DNA from: Pyrrhosoma nymphula
Taxonomy: Eukaryota; Arthropoda; Insecta; Odonata; Coenagrionidae
Assembly: GCA_963573305.1 (NCBI GenBank)
Contig: OY754329.1
Location: forward strand, 50,869,483 to 50,933,482
Length of the DNA stretch: 64,000 nt
Direction: 5' to 3'
Under the pieces are notes generated by a model. That model worked only from the letters and a program-made list of their open reading frames with translations. It did not search any database and had not been told where the DNA came from. Positions 32,585-44,538 of this stretch are shown here, in pieces (position 1 is the first letter of the stretch; each line of letters begins with the position of its first letter). The translations under genes were made by a program, and so were the position numbers.

Positions 32585-33116
32585 CTTCAGTAATACACAT
32601 CGTAGGTATTATTACTGATCTCTGGGCTAGTTAATTGATAAGAATACGGCATAGTGCTAAGCAAAATGCAATTGCTTCTGCCACTCTCATGCTAAGCGCT
32701 GAAGAGACTCTTGGCACAACGAAACATCCCTTCAAAATTCCTTCGAACAGAAACATGAATATGGGAGTTTTATATGTGTCGACCCTGAAGTTATTGATAC
32801 TATGAGTAACATGAATGGTTTTACTGTTTATTTTATCTCATGGACTACTATATGTAACTATTATGGGCTTCTGCAGGCGTTGGGAAGGTGCATTATTGCA
32901 CATCTTGGTTTTTTAGTGGTGATTGGGATAGTTCATTGATAGTGATGCGGCATTACGTTAAACTAAATGCAGTTGCTCCAGGAACTTCTCAAACCCAGTG
33001 CTGAAGAGATGCATGACTCCTTGAAACACTCCTTCGAAATTCCTTCGACTAAAATATTAATGTGAGTTTTATTTTAGTCGACCGTGAAGTGATTGATACC
33101 ATGAGCGTGAGTGACG
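32585..33116 (+). repeat. Diverged tandem duplication, about 300-bp unit
   Basis: Units align at about 299-bp offset: TTGATAAGAATACGGCATA (32634) with TTGATAGTGATGCGGCATTA (32935), GCGCTGAAGAGACTC with GTGCTGAAGAGATGC, AAATTCCTTCGA with AAATTCCTTCGA, and GTCGACC.TGAAGT.ATTGATAC at 32778 and 33078. No ORF is conserved. Confidence 0.75.
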
Positions 33117-34235
33117 GTCGCCTCTTGAGAAATCCCATTCACTCAAAGCGGCATTTCCGGACCACTCCGAAATCCCAACCTGCACGCGCGCTGTAAAAGA
33201 ATTACGAGCGACCCGATCTGGTGGGAAAAACTCTTGGGAGTCCAAGTTTCGTAGACATGCCACGCCCCTCTTCGCATCATTCTCCTCCGCTCAAAATTTG
33301 CATTCTAGACTCCCGTCAACAGTTTTCTGTCGCTTGCAAATTTTTACCCTCTTTTCCATTTTTATTAGTCTCTAAATAACACCGTCAGTCGAAATTTCTA
33401 GCACATTTTCAACGAAATTTTCACGAGACCCCGCTCAAGTTTGTTCATCTGAGAGATAAATAATACTCTAGTACGTATGAAAACGTACGTTTGAAATGTG
33501 TAAATGAAGGAAATATTCTCCGAAACAAAGGCAAAAAATACTCAAAAATCATCAGCAGCGCTGTTATAAATGAGCTAAAAACGTCATTAGTGATGATGCT
33601 GATGATGATGATTGACGCTAGGACATGTTGATGAAGTTGATGGATAAGAGATTGCGGGATAGGATGTAAGAGGATAGAAATTTTGGAGACATAATGAGAT
33701 CCAGAAGAGACATCAGGTGCATGAAGAGATAGTATTAGGCCAATTGCTAATGTAGGTATGATCAGGGGGAATCGTAGTTGACCCAGAAACAGGAACGTAA
33801 AGATGGCTAATATCAAAAAATCATTATACCCTATTTCTAAAATAGGTAGACAACTGTTTGAAAGGAGCAGGTTTCCGGGAAATGTTATGTTGAGGAAACC
33901 ACTGTCTTCATTTACATCTTCATTTTCGTTACACCCCGCCAGTAAGGATGTAACAATGATAAAAATTTACCCTTCTCGCATATTTGCATGAATTTGCATA
34001 ATGCATTTATACTCGTTAAGTGTCTATGACATTTGTGGCATATAAATTTGATGGTTTCAGGCGTGACTTCGTGGAAGTGACTGATATGCGTTATAATTAC
34101 AAAAATTTGTAATAACTGCAAGCGCGTTATTACAGCGGATATTTTTTGCATATATTGTAATGCATGTTGGTGAAAATTCAACCTCTGAAACACACCCTTG
34201 AGGTGGCTCGTAGGGGGCTATTTATACGTGGATGA
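33117..34235. other. No gene seen
   Basis: Contains a short ATG/GAT triplet run near 33590-33615. No domain found. Confidence 0.45.
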
Positions 34236-34860
34236 AACGGATAGACTCTTCTATCATATCTATCTACCTATCGTCGTTCCGCCGTCCATGTGAGCGATCG
34301 AAAAAAACACTTTAAGCGTTATAAAATATTTAGATATTTTTTTAAGGAAATCGAAAAAAAAATCATGGGCCGCTTTTCATTCAAGTGCATCTGTTTATGC
34401 GTTGGAACTCACCGTACAGGCAGTAATTGGAATTATATCATAAATATATTTAAAATTTTTCCTTAATTAAATCATGTAAAGCACTAGAGTTTTCGGTGCG
34501 GTATTCGACATTTAGACGAAATCCTATTGAAATAAGTTGTTATTTAATATTGGACTCGGCGTGACACCTTGATATTTGTTACAAAATGTTTTAATTATAA
34601 TAAAATAGTATTATTTCGCGTTGAAAGAAAATCTGCTCATAATTTTATCGAATAATTATGAAAGATATGTCATTTGCCATAAGGCTGCGTGCTAAAGTAG
34701 CAATGACTTGCTAAAAAGTCAAATCAGCATGATGCACTTTTTTTCACTTTTATCTATGGATATATTACCAAGCAGAGCACGTATGCAGCGTTTCACGCAA
34801 TCTGTAGGTACATAAACAAAAATCCCTCCAACCGCTTTAAGTTAAAAGTCACCCCTTTCA
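34236..34860 (+). repeat. Dispersed repeat B, copy 1
   Basis: Aligns with 48295-48674 plus 48938-49075. Shared blocks are TGCGTTGGAACTCACC, GACTCGGCGTGACACCTTG, TTATAATTATAATAAA, TTTTCACTTTTATCTAT and CTCCAACCGC. Class unknown; no protein-coding trace. It is the uninterrupted relative of the 48-kb copy. Confidence 0.7.
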
Positions 34861-34904
34861 ACAACCCCTGAGATCGTTTTTAGGGTACAATTTAAATGTA
34901 TATA

Positions 34905-35315
34905 AAGGGATAATAATAATATATTTATTGAATGGGTATAAACCCTTTGTAAAGGTATACATTGAATAAAAGTATAAAGCAACAAGAAGTACCAGCTTTA
35001 CAGTGAATTAAAGTACATAATTAAAGATTAAGGTAAACTTTAAGAAAATGAATACAAAAATAAAATATTAAACCTAATTAAACCTAATTAAACAGGAAAC
35101 CAAAGGTACACAACTGAGTAAGGCAAACTAAAATGAAAATATAGATATGACTTAATAAAACAAGACAAACTGTCAGGAAACAGTACTTCTCACATATCTC
35201 TTAAAGGCACTCGAATATGGAGTAAAATAGTCAACATCCATTGAGATTGCATTTGGATCTCTCATTGCACGGTACAATGGCATATAGAAAGAGTAATTAT
35301 TGATTATAATAATAG
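34905..35315 (-). mobile_element. Probable non-LTR retrotransposon 3' end
   Basis: The minus strand has an open frame ending cleanly at TGA (35177): NNYSFYMPLYRAMRDPNAIS, then MDVDYFTPYSSAFKRYVRST. About 260 bp of AT-rich sequence follows, ending in AATAAATATATTATTATTAT, which looks like a 3' UTR with an (ATT)n tail. The frame resembles the last residues of an ORF2 but I cannot name the clade. It could be another kind of 3'-tailed element. Confidence 0.4.
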
Positions 35316-35319
35316 AATA

Positions 35320-35975
35320 ATTACAATGGAGAATGGGATGGACTTTCTTCTATCTTAAACCTATCGTCGATGAGAGCGAGAGAAAATATATACATTTTTA
35401 TCGTTTAATTTTTTGCACGAATTAGGTGAGGCTTGGAATTTAATTTTTTTTTTGCGTTCCCGAAGGAGCTGACGCGGCCTCTTTTATATAGTAATGGTCT
35501 CCTTCTCGAGGGGTGGAGAGGGGTAGGGGGGGATGGAGGAGGAGAAGGGTGATGGGGGAGGCAGGAGGAGAAGGGTGATGGGGTTGAATGAGCCACCAAC
35601 TGGCACCGAGATCGGCATTCCAGGTAGTGCGGGGTCGTGACGCAGGGCGAAGGCATCCGAAAAGCCGCCGAGGGCAATGGCAGATGCGTGAGACGAGTAG
35701 CGAGACCGTCCTCCCCTTTCACATCTTCCCCCCCTCACATTGCCAGTCCCACTCCCTTCATTCCTCAGCTTCCCCCTCCCCCTCTCTCTCCCCCCCCAAC
35801 CCTCACCCACCCCCTGGCTCGCTCATTCTCCGAAGTCGACGACACTCTTGGCTGCCCCTCCGCAGGTGGCTCAGGAAGGCTCTTTGCTGATGGAGCCCCT
35901 TGCGGGAGACTTGGTATATAAAAGACATAAAAGACTTCGCGATTTCTTTCCTAAAATGAGCGCTAATCCTTGTTA
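35320..35975. other. No gene seen; GC-rich 35480-35900
   Basis: A purine-rich run (35500-35580) followed by a C-rich run (35710-35820). Overlapping frames are low complexity. Confidence 0.45.
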
Positions 35976-35977
35976 AG

Positions 35978-36214
35978 GTACTTAAATAAAACTGCAGTAG
36001 TTGTACTGTCCACTTAAATTTTAATGTAAAATATTACACTACACGGGTTTTGACGTTTCTTAGGGCATCATCAGGTCTAATAACCTTCAGGTAATACACC
36101 ATCATCATGTAGACCTGATGATGACGCCCTAAGAAACGTCGAAACACGTGTAGTGTAATATTTTACATAAAAATTTAAGTGGACAGTACAACTACTGCAG
36201 TTTTATTTAAGTAC
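35978..36214. repeat. Fold-back inverted repeat, about 100-bp arms
   Basis: Arms 35978-36078 and 36111-36214 are near-perfect reverse complements around a 32-bp spacer. Outward reading: AGACCTGATGATGACGCCCT, GAAACGTCGAAACACGTG, TAGTGTAATATTTTAC, AAGTGGACAGTACAACTACT, ending TTATTTAAGTAC. The core has CTGATGA, a GACG..CGTC pairing and GAAA, followed by self-complementary CACGTG and UA. It ends 44 bp before a TTAA MITE. Confidence 0.9.
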
Positions 36215-36258
36215 TAAAATGCTTTTCCACCATATAACGCCAGAGACTGTCGAACTTG

Positions 36259-36829
36259 TTAAGGTAGTTTGAGCGAGATATTTCCGTAGTCATAATGGAG
36301 GCCATATACTAATTTAATTTTTTAATTTCAGTGTCTGTAAGAAGTACCTATGAAGTAAATATTGTGACATCATTGGCGCAAAAATACAGTTATATATGAC
36401 CAAAATTCTCAGTAATTAAATAAATATATCTACTTATGTCTCTAACTTGACTCATTTTTTCACGCCACATGGCTAAAAAGCCTTCAAAACAGCAGGTATT
36501 GTTAGCGATTCTTTAAAAATTACTGCGGTGAGCAATAGATTGATTTTTATAAATAGTTGAGAAAACATACAGACTACACACAGTAAATTTTTTTGACGAA
36601 ATCTAGGTGTTATAAATTCCTTATGTTTTCAATATTCTCCCTCTAAAGCGCACAGCCGTAATCCATCCCATGTAAAACAGCTTGTATTTTCAGAAAAAAT
36701 TGCTCGAAAAGTAGTTCTGCAAGGGTTTAATGTTTTGATATCATTGGAAAGATGGGAGTTTTTTTCATGAAAATGAGGTCAAATTCATCAAATTCTAGGT
36801 GAAGTCATTTTTTCCTCAAACTACCTAAC
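36259..36829. mobile_element. TTAA-type MITE copy A, complete
   Basis: Starts TTAAGGTAGTTTGAGCGAG and ends CTCAAACTACCTAA, forming TIRs GGTAGTTTGAG. Copy B ends CTACCTTAA, so the ends are bounded by TTAA, the target of piggyBac-group transposases. The 571-bp interior is non-coding and matches copy C (15591-15810 plus 19528-19870). Assignment to piggyBac rests only on TTAA, because the TIR start differs from the common CCC. Confidence 0.7.
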
Positions 36830-37479
36830 AGAAGTACCCTGGCCACCACACGAATCGGAATGCCTATGCCAAAGCTGTAGCGTTGGCGTTGGCATTAGCG
36901 GGAGACTAGCTCGCATGTGCACTTCAATTGAGAGGAGTTTCTAACAGCCTTGATTTTGCTAGACGGCATGGAAGCGCGGATCTCTGATTGGCTGCAGGCC
37001 AAGTCTCCCACTGTGCTATTATGGTGGACTGTAAGGGTAAGCTCCCTAGTCTGGCAAATATTCCAATAGGCGACTGGATTGACGATTCTTGCTCCTAATC
37101 CCTTAGCTAAGCCAAAGAACGAGTTAGGGAGGGATCTTCGTTTAGATCGTCCTAGCGAAGCTGCATTCCAGATTTATTTATACTAGCTTATCGATCTACT
37201 TTAGAAATAAAATAACAGTTCAATCGCATAGTTACGTCTAATATCTACTAATGACTCGCGTCCATGTACCATATGAGTCTGACACTGATAATGAGAATAT
37301 CATATCGCCCTTTTACAAATCTCGCCAGACATCGTAGCGCTCTTTCTTGAAACTTACCTCTAACTAAGTATTAAATTCATATTCGATAATCCCACTGAGT
37401 GCTTGCTTAAAGAGATGAAGGGGTACTATAGAACAGCCGCTAAACCTAGAGGTGTTAGTCGTGGTTCTGTTGTGATCTC
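36830..37479. other. No gene seen between two MITE copies
   Basis: Contains ordinary-looking sequence with GTAGCGTTGGCGTTGGCATT at 36878-36897. Nothing recognised. Confidence 0.4.
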
Positions 37480-37936
37480 GAATTTTGCGGGGGAAAGCTT
37501 TATTTATGTGAGGTAAATTATCAGCTATTAACTATATAAATATACACATTTTGACACATAAACTCTGCCTATTTGTTTCACGCCGCGCCGCACGCTGATA
37601 ACTCCTTCACACTCAAAGATTTTTTTTGCCAATTCATAATAAGTATAGCATAAAAGTATTCTTAAAAATTATTGAGAAAACAAACGAACTACACAATCAC
37701 AATTCTGACGCAATCTATGCGTCATAACTACCTCATTTATGTCTCTCTGGAGCGCACATCCGTGCCACATCCCTTAGAAAACTGCTTTTATTTTTTTGCA
37801 AAAATCTCGATAAAATGCGGAGATAAGTGGCTGATATTTTGGTCTCATTAAAAATGAAATAGATCAATATCTTCGTCATGAGGCGACCAAATTAATTGAA
37901 TTTTAAGCGTAGTGATAACTCGCTCAAACTACCTTA
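37480..37936 (+). mobile_element. TTAA-type MITE copy B, 5'-truncated
   Basis: Same orientation as copy A. Shared words are TATCAGCTATTAA../TCTCAGTAATTAAA.., TTCACGCC, TTGAGAAAACA..C.GACTACACA, GAGCGCACATCCGT and ATTAAAAATGAAATAGATC-type text. It ends CTCGCTCAAACTACCTTAA (37918-37936), the exact 19-nt reverse complement of the left end of copy A. Its own left end is not recognisable. Confidence 0.65.
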
Positions 37937-39099
37937 AACACCTGGAACTTACGGAACTCTGAGGTCCAGTTCTATTATATGTCTGGTTAACGTAAAACAC
38001 AAGATGACATAACTTTGCGTTAACTTGATGCCAACTGAGAGTTAGGGCTTGGTGCGCAACATCAGACTGTCCGTTAGTTGACGTGAACGTTATCTAAGGG
38101 AGAACGTATTAGCAATGGTTTTCACTCCGAGAAAGTATTTAAACAGAGATTATCAAATCGGGCCTTAATCTCGCTGGATTTAATTGCTTTAGTGAGAATA
38201 GACACCATCGTAATTTATATTGCATGTAAGTTACTCATCGGTTTTTTCTATAATAGTTTTTTTGCTAATCTTGTGAACCCTCCATGATGTGAAATTAGCT
38301 CCACCTTCGTTAGGTTTCAAATATTTGCTTATCTCTTCGGCGTCATGGATTAACTCGGCCCGATCTCTTGGTTTGCATTTGAAGGGCCCACCATTATAGT
38401 TCATCTAAATACTCACATTTTACTCGCTTCTTAATGTTTTTATATACCTCATTTCACTAGTCTTTGAGATCTTCTCTGGACTTTAATTAATAGGGAACAT
38501 GTATAAACATTATCCCTCATATTTGAGTGGGCACTGTACACGACAATGTTTTCACGTACTCTAATGTATAATCCATATGTATATGCATCAATCGTAGACA
38601 TTATTTAGGCTTTTACTTAAAATCTGAAAAAGTCACGTTATCCAAAACGGTATCTCAATGGTCTTACGTCACTGCACGATATCGTACCCCTGTTTCTGCG
38701 TACAGTTTGACAGGAAGGATCAAATCATGCCATATCGTTGTCTTCCTCAAAGGAATTAAAAACGATTGTTTTCGACCAACCTGGCTAAAACAGCTGCACA
38801 TTACATAAAAACACGTCGGATTTCTCGTATAAATACCGTTCTGTGACGCAATACCCTATATTCCCGTCAACGTAGTTTTCACACTGCAGAGTGCGCGTAA
38901 TTTTTTACGATAAATATGTATTTTCATAAAAAAATGTTGTTTGTCGACTTAATTTTGGACCTGCACATTTTAAAACATGAACCTAACCTTGAAAATAGTT
39001 AAAAATCCCAGAGCTTTAAGCATCTTATACCTATCCGTACACAATACTTGTTGCATTTCCCAAGTGCGGTCCTACTAATCTAGTACGAAATGTTTCTTT
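37937..39099. other. No gene seen
   Basis: AT-rich; no domain or repeat copy recognised. Confidence 0.45.
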
Positions 39100-39645
39100 T
39101 TGTCATTATATTTACCCGCCATTCATGTAAAGAGGATCCTCTGCGACAGTGTGAGTCAAAACAATTATTGAATACCATCTTTTCGTTTGTAATTTTTGAA
39201 AAATTCTGCTTTTCCTGATGACGTTCCTTTACTCTGTGGAAACAAAAGTAAAAAGTATTTATGGGAATAAATTTTTTAATAAACACTTTATCTGGCCAAT
39301 TGTGTAATTAATGCATTTTCAACTCTAGTTGCCAAAGTAGTTTTCTAATAACTCAAAAAGTAAGGTGAACAGGTGTCCAGCTTCCATTAACATTCAATCC
39401 CCTGTGAAAATTCGCTTCTTATTAGCAGTTTTGGCAAGAATAGCATTTTTATTAGCTAGGAAATATTACTTTTTCCCCATGTTTCACCCAATAATGCATG
39501 TGACATCATGTAACTCCAAGTTCAATTTTTAGAAAAAAATTGTATCAATAGTTTTGATTTGTTGCTCATATGAAACTGAGGACCAGTTTTTCTACAAATT
39601 GCGAGGATACGAATAAAATGACACCCAAGTCATAAGCAAGATAGC
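39100..39645 (+). repeat. Dispersed repeat D, copy 2
   Basis: Matches 21945-22515 as described there. The two differ by several indels, and the 39-kb copy holds extra sequence near 39290-39380. Confidence 0.65.
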
Positions 39646-42600
39646 ATGCAAGTGGGCTGATAGTTTTTACTACAGTTGATTTTCATTAGCTACACTTACC
39701 TTGTTGTGCAAGTCTGCCGCGAGTTTACCATAAGTTTTAAGGCAAGTTAAGTCTCTAGCATGAAACTGTCTTAGATGGCGAAATGAAGCAAGTTTGGAGC
39801 AGGATTGCAGCATACTTAAAGGTTTGCTTTGCAAAACCTGAAGCAACTAAAGAATTGCACTGCAAAATTGCTTCAGACTTGCGAAGTAAATTTGCAGTAA
39901 GTGTGTGCAGTAGAGACTAATATTAGAATATCAGAATCATTCTAGCCGGACTTCCGAGAGATGAGATAAATTGTTTCCTATGTTGTACAACAATGTTTTT
40001 TGCTAATGAATTTAAAAATTGAAATATAGTTTAATAGATATTGATTCTTTATCTATGGTCTATTAAAATTTTGTGTAGAATGAGCGAGCTCCTGAGCGTC
40101 TACACTCGCCCAAAGTTGTACCAGGGCTAGGGGAGGCAACAAATGGGCACTTTTTGTTATCGCACCGCAATGACACGGAATATATGTACATATGATTTTA
40201 AACTTTTATATGCAATTTTAAACGGGGAAATAAACCAGCTGCATGCTGATGTAAATTGCATGGAAATGGTCCAGTCGTCTTCATTCCAGAAAAGTTCAAA
40301 CTCGAGTGCTAGTAATTAAAAAAATTCGATATTAGGACGGTTGCCAGCTTGCTTTGCTAACCTGCATCAAGTTAACTCCGGTGTCTGGGACATGTATGCC
40401 GGAACCGCCTTAGCAAACACAAGTTTTTCAAATGGGAAGCGTGAGCATTTTGTGGGTAGAGAGATGCCAATCGCTCGAGAGGTGAGGCCGGAAGCAGGCA
40501 GGGAGCCTCCTGCCACCTCCTGCCACGCAGGGAGCCTCCGTACTTAACGAGGCACGAAGAGGGAGAGAGGAAAAAAGAAAGATTCTTGCCCCGAAATGAG
40601 CGCTAATTCCCCATTCCCGATGGCATTTTATTGACGGGACACGTTTCGTCGCCGAGACCGGGAGTCCATTAAGGGAACCAGACGGTGACGTCGCGACAGC
40701 ATCGCCCTCGCGCTTTCTGAGAGCGGGCGGTCGGCTGAACAATCTTTCGGACTTTCGTTTCTTTCTTTCTTTCTCTTCTCCATCTCTTTCCTCCCGCCGG
40801 CCGTCTCCTAATTAATTGCTCGTTCACACCGTGAGCCGGAAGGGGGGCGCACTCGTCGAAGCGCATTGAGGGAAATTGAATTTGGTCCGTCTGCTACCGA
40901 AAAGCACTTCGGGGGAAGGTTGTGGGGGTGGCGCCCCCTATTGCATCCGTTTCTCCTCTGGCGATTCCGATGATTCGTCTGCCCTTGGGCTGCTTCATCC
41001 CCTCCGAGTTTCTTTTTGCGCCCAGAAGAGGTGCGAGGAACCAGCCAGGAATATCAGAGCCATTGGGAGCATTCAATTCTGTGGTGTAGAGGTTGAAGCG
41101 CAGATCGGTAACGTGAGTGCACCGCAGCACACACGAACGACTACGAATCGAGTCGCGTCGAGTCAAATGGAGATATAACTCAGCCATTTAGGGAAACTTA
41201 ATGCACTTAAGGTGGTTCCACCGTAAGATCACTCAAATTTCATTCATATTCTGGCTACTTAGAGGTAAACGTGTCCACAATCTGATGTGGACAAAAAAAA
41301 TGACACCTTTCCACTCTACTTTTCCCGAAAATCAAAATTTAATTAGTGCTAAATGGGAGAAGGAAAGAAACACAAAGAAAAATAGTACTTTTTTCATGTA
41401 ATATAAATGCCATATTTTCGGAAATCTGTTTGTGAGAAGATATAATTCCAGAGAAATTGAATTAAAATAAAATATGGGAATCTTACCCTCATACTTTTCT
41501 TAGTTATTAGCGAATTACTGCCATTATTGAAGACATAGGGCGGTAATTCCTTACAAATGGCGCCGGTGTGGCTTGAAAAAAAGTGTACATTAAAAATATA
41601 TTTCTGGAATAATCTGAATATTTTGTACGATAGGTTTTCTATAGGTATCCCATTTCATCAGCGAAAGCTGGCTTTTTTAAAACCAAATTAACAAAGATGT
41701 GGAATTTAGTACCTCTTTACTTTGACTCACAAAGTCGCGGTGGAACCTCCTTAACAGAGGTTAGCGAAAAATGTCTCAGGCGGACTACCACGACAATTGA
41801 CGATCGTATAGGTATCCCTCCGCTCGACGTCTCACGTGGAACTCAATTCAACTTAAAGAACTCTATCTATCACTGGCGAAACATTCTCTTTTCTGCGGTT
41901 AGATAGCAATATATAGCTACACGAATATCTCGACTGACCTTTCGTAAATAGTTATTGAATTCGTTCAAACCACGTCATTAAAAGGGTAAGTTTTTCACCA
42001 CAAAGTAATATGCAGTTTTTCTCAAACCCCAATTACAATTTTAACGACTGTATTCCATGAAAGACTAAAATAAACCTTATTTACCAAGTATTTCTCGTGC
42101 AGCTAGAACAGACTGAGAGAAATTTCAAGTCTAACAGTTTGTAAGTTCGCCTAAAAGTTTGAATTCCTTCTAGAAATGAAAACGTTCACTGATTGGTGGA
42201 TGTGAACGTGACGTCACGGCTCGGTTTCGGGAGTGAGCGGGCATTACAAAACGTTAAATCATCTTGCGAAGTTCTATCATTCCCAAACATACTCCAATGC
42301 ACATCAGCTATGCTCTCTGTCTATTTAGAAGTGCGCTACTTGGCCTGAAACTAATGGAAAGCCACTGCGCTGTTTTGTTGCGTAGCGACCAGCGCACTAG
42401 AGCGAATGGAAAGCTCCCTTAATCATGATGGAAATACTCAAGGAGGCTCTGACGAGATAAGGGTTTATAGAAAAAAATATTTATGTAAAATTTACAAAAT
42501 TATGTAAATGTTTAAGAATCGTTATCATTAACATCGATACATTTTAATGTTTAATTTAATTTATTTTGTTATAAAGGACCTAACTACTATTGGTATTAAA

Positions 42601-42670
42601 TTTAAATCACACAAAGGAATGAATAATTATATAATATGAAAAATCACACAAAAGCGAATTGGAATCCATG
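39646..42670. other. No gene recognised; GC-rich 40480-41130
   Basis: The middle part is GC-rich with frames on both strands (for example 40876-41178 plus, 40428-40742 minus) but no domain. CAGGGAGCCTCC occurs twice at 40499-40540. The GC rise could mark an unmethylated promoter or first exon, which I cannot confirm. Confidence 0.4.
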
Positions 42671-42671
42671 T

Positions 42672-43091
42672 CAGGGTAAAATGATATACTATGTCATTTT
42701 ACCCTGGCGCTTGGGATGTCATTTTAGCCTTAAGTGCCATGTGTGATCCATTTATGAATTTCGCGCCCACCACCTGCTATAACCCAACGTACCTCCTCGA
42801 AAAATATAGCTAAAAGCGTGCTTTCAAAAGATAAATTATTTATTTCTCAAGCATGTGACACCTTACAATACATATAAATAAATATTAATGAATTGAAAAA
42901 AATATTGGAAGGCTTACCTCAAAGTTTTCCGTTCGCAGCAACGAGATGAAAGCCAGCAGTTTGTTGCCATATACTTATAAACAAGGTTGCCAATCCACCT
43001 ATCTAAACAGCATTGTGCAAGTAGCGCCGGCGCACTAGTTTACTCAAAAGCCTCGGTATGTAATTTTACCCAAGTATGTCATTTTAGCCTG
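42672..43091. mobile_element. Small DNA transposon-like element with CAGG.TAAAATGA ends
   Basis: Left end CAGGGTAAAATGATATA (42672) and right end TATGTCATTTTAGCCTG (to 43091) are imperfect TIRs. The left end folds on its own: 42672-42684 pairs perfectly with 42694-42706. Further TGTCATTTTAGCCT and TGTAATTTTACCC words lie at 42716-42730 and 43058-43071. No coding sequence and no clear TSD. Confidence 0.55.
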
Positions 43092-43910
43092 ACTTCCCCT
43101 ACATTGTTTTTACTCCGTTATTATTAAGAACATCGCCTTCCACCCTTCCTGCAACTTCTATCCCAATGAATTTACTCCCGGTCTGAGGTGATTTGTTAGA
43201 GAAACTTAAAATACATGATGATGATGAATCCGAAGTTGTCTTAAACAGCGTCGAGGCCGTAATTACGTTGTTCGGAATGAATTCGTCGCTTCACTATTGA
43301 GATGCAGTCGCAAGAACCGTGCCGCCTTATCTATTCGTAACCAAAACCAAGTGATTAAGCCATAAACTAATTTTCAGAAGCACGGCAGGGGAGAAGAAAT
43401 GAGAAGTTTGATGATGACCGGAAGTGGAATGGATTATACGAGTAAAAAATAAGGCGGTCGAGCTGTGGAATAGGGGAATGTGCGGCTAATTGTAACGGCT
43501 GGGCTCTGGGAGTGATTGCATCCGTTGTTGTTGCCCTCGAACGTGGCGGAATGTGAGCGCCGCTGACGGGGAGGGGGGGGGAGAATGGGTGGGGATGTAT
43601 GGATGAAGATATTCCCAAGCCGGGCCCGGCGCTGCGGCCGCGGCGGCACGTTATCTGCCCTCATCAAGGTCACTCGAATCAACTTCCCAAAACATATGCC
43701 TTCCCGAGAGGGACGGCACGGAATACTTCCCAGGGGCGACCTTGAAGCTTTAGCACACTATTGGCGCGCGACCTCCCTCTGGACTCCAGTCGGCGAGGGC
43801 AGTGGCTTGGAGGAAGGGTTAAGTAGGTCGCGGCGAGTTCCAGCTCTTCCAGCCGCACGTGGCGGCGCTGCGCTGGAGGAATTCGTGCGAATCGGATGAG
43901 AGCGCAAAAT
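43092..43910. other. No gene seen; GC-rich 43560-43900
   Basis: A G-run (43570-43583) precedes a GC-rich block with overlapping, unsupported frames. Confidence 0.45.
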
Positions 43911-43911
43911 G

Positions 43912-44260
43912 GCGTGTTCCAATCCACGTTGAGGTATAGCACCCGTACTTACTTATCTTCCACAACTTCAGGAAAAGACGTCACAATATCTGCCTTCGGA
44001 TCAAATTCACGACCGCGAGAGGTTCGTCACTGACTACCTCAAGCAGATAAGGATATTGTGGAGGCGATATTGCTGCTCAATCTTGAAGCTAATTCCGCCT
44101 TTATAGTCGGCACAGTTAAAATCTCACTCTGGTTTACGTTCCCGGTTGTCGCGTTTGATTTTCGTCGAATCTAAGGGTGTGTTCCAATCCAGTAGTGCGT
44201 ACTCTTGCACCCTGTACTCTTTTCGCCCTAGCGAAGTCTTCCGCCCTTCGAACTCTTTCA
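43912..44260. repeat. Dispersed repeat F, copies with GTGTTCCAATCCA
   Basis: GCGTGTTCCAATCCACGTTG at 43913 and GTGTGTTCCAATCCAGTAGT at 44177 share a lead word with CCCGTGTTCCAGTCCACTTT at 47837. After the first and third, TCTTCCACAACTTCAGGAA / TTTTCCACAACTTGAGGAA and GACGTCACAATATCTG / CACGTCATAATCTCTG follow. The family may be terminal sequence of the Harbinger relic next door, but no TIR pair could be closed. Confidence 0.5.
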
Positions 44261-44403
44261 ACCGACACAAGCGCTGTTCAACGACGTGGTGATTATTCGT
44301 TCCAAAAACAAATTAGTTTAGAATCCCGCAACTGATGTTAGTAATAGTGATAGTAAATTCTAGTATCCTTGGTAATAGAATTGCAGACCACATAAGCAAA
44401 AAA

Positions 44404-44538
44404 ATGGAGGTGGCCGATGAATTGGTTTTATGGAATAATATTTTAGCCTTCAATGCGATCGTTTTGCTCTTACGAAGGAGGAGGAGGCAAATGGAAGCAA
44501 TAGCGGCATGGCTGCATGGGAGAATGGAGGAAAGAATG
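44404..44538 (+). pseudogene. Candidate first exon of a PIF/Harbinger transposase
   Basis: The ATG at 44404 opens MEVADELVLWNNILAFNAIV followed by LLLRRRRRQMEAIAAWLHGR. An Arg-rich stretch after an aliphatic start is often seen at HARBI1-like N-termini. The frame runs to a consensus donor, AATG|GTAAGT, at 44539. The next recognised coding segment begins at a CAG acceptor at 45237. The link to the downstream exon is inference; the segment in between lacks the expected middle of the protein. Confidence 0.4.

Noticed and set aside
36259..36829. Firm assignment of the TTAA MITE to piggyBac
   Set aside because: Only the TTAA boundary supports it; the TIR begins GGTAGTTTGAG rather than CCC and no transposase is present.
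40876..41178. 100-codon frame in a GC-rich island as a host first exon
   Set aside because: No recognisable protein, no clear donor site linked to a downstream exon, and frames are open on both strands.
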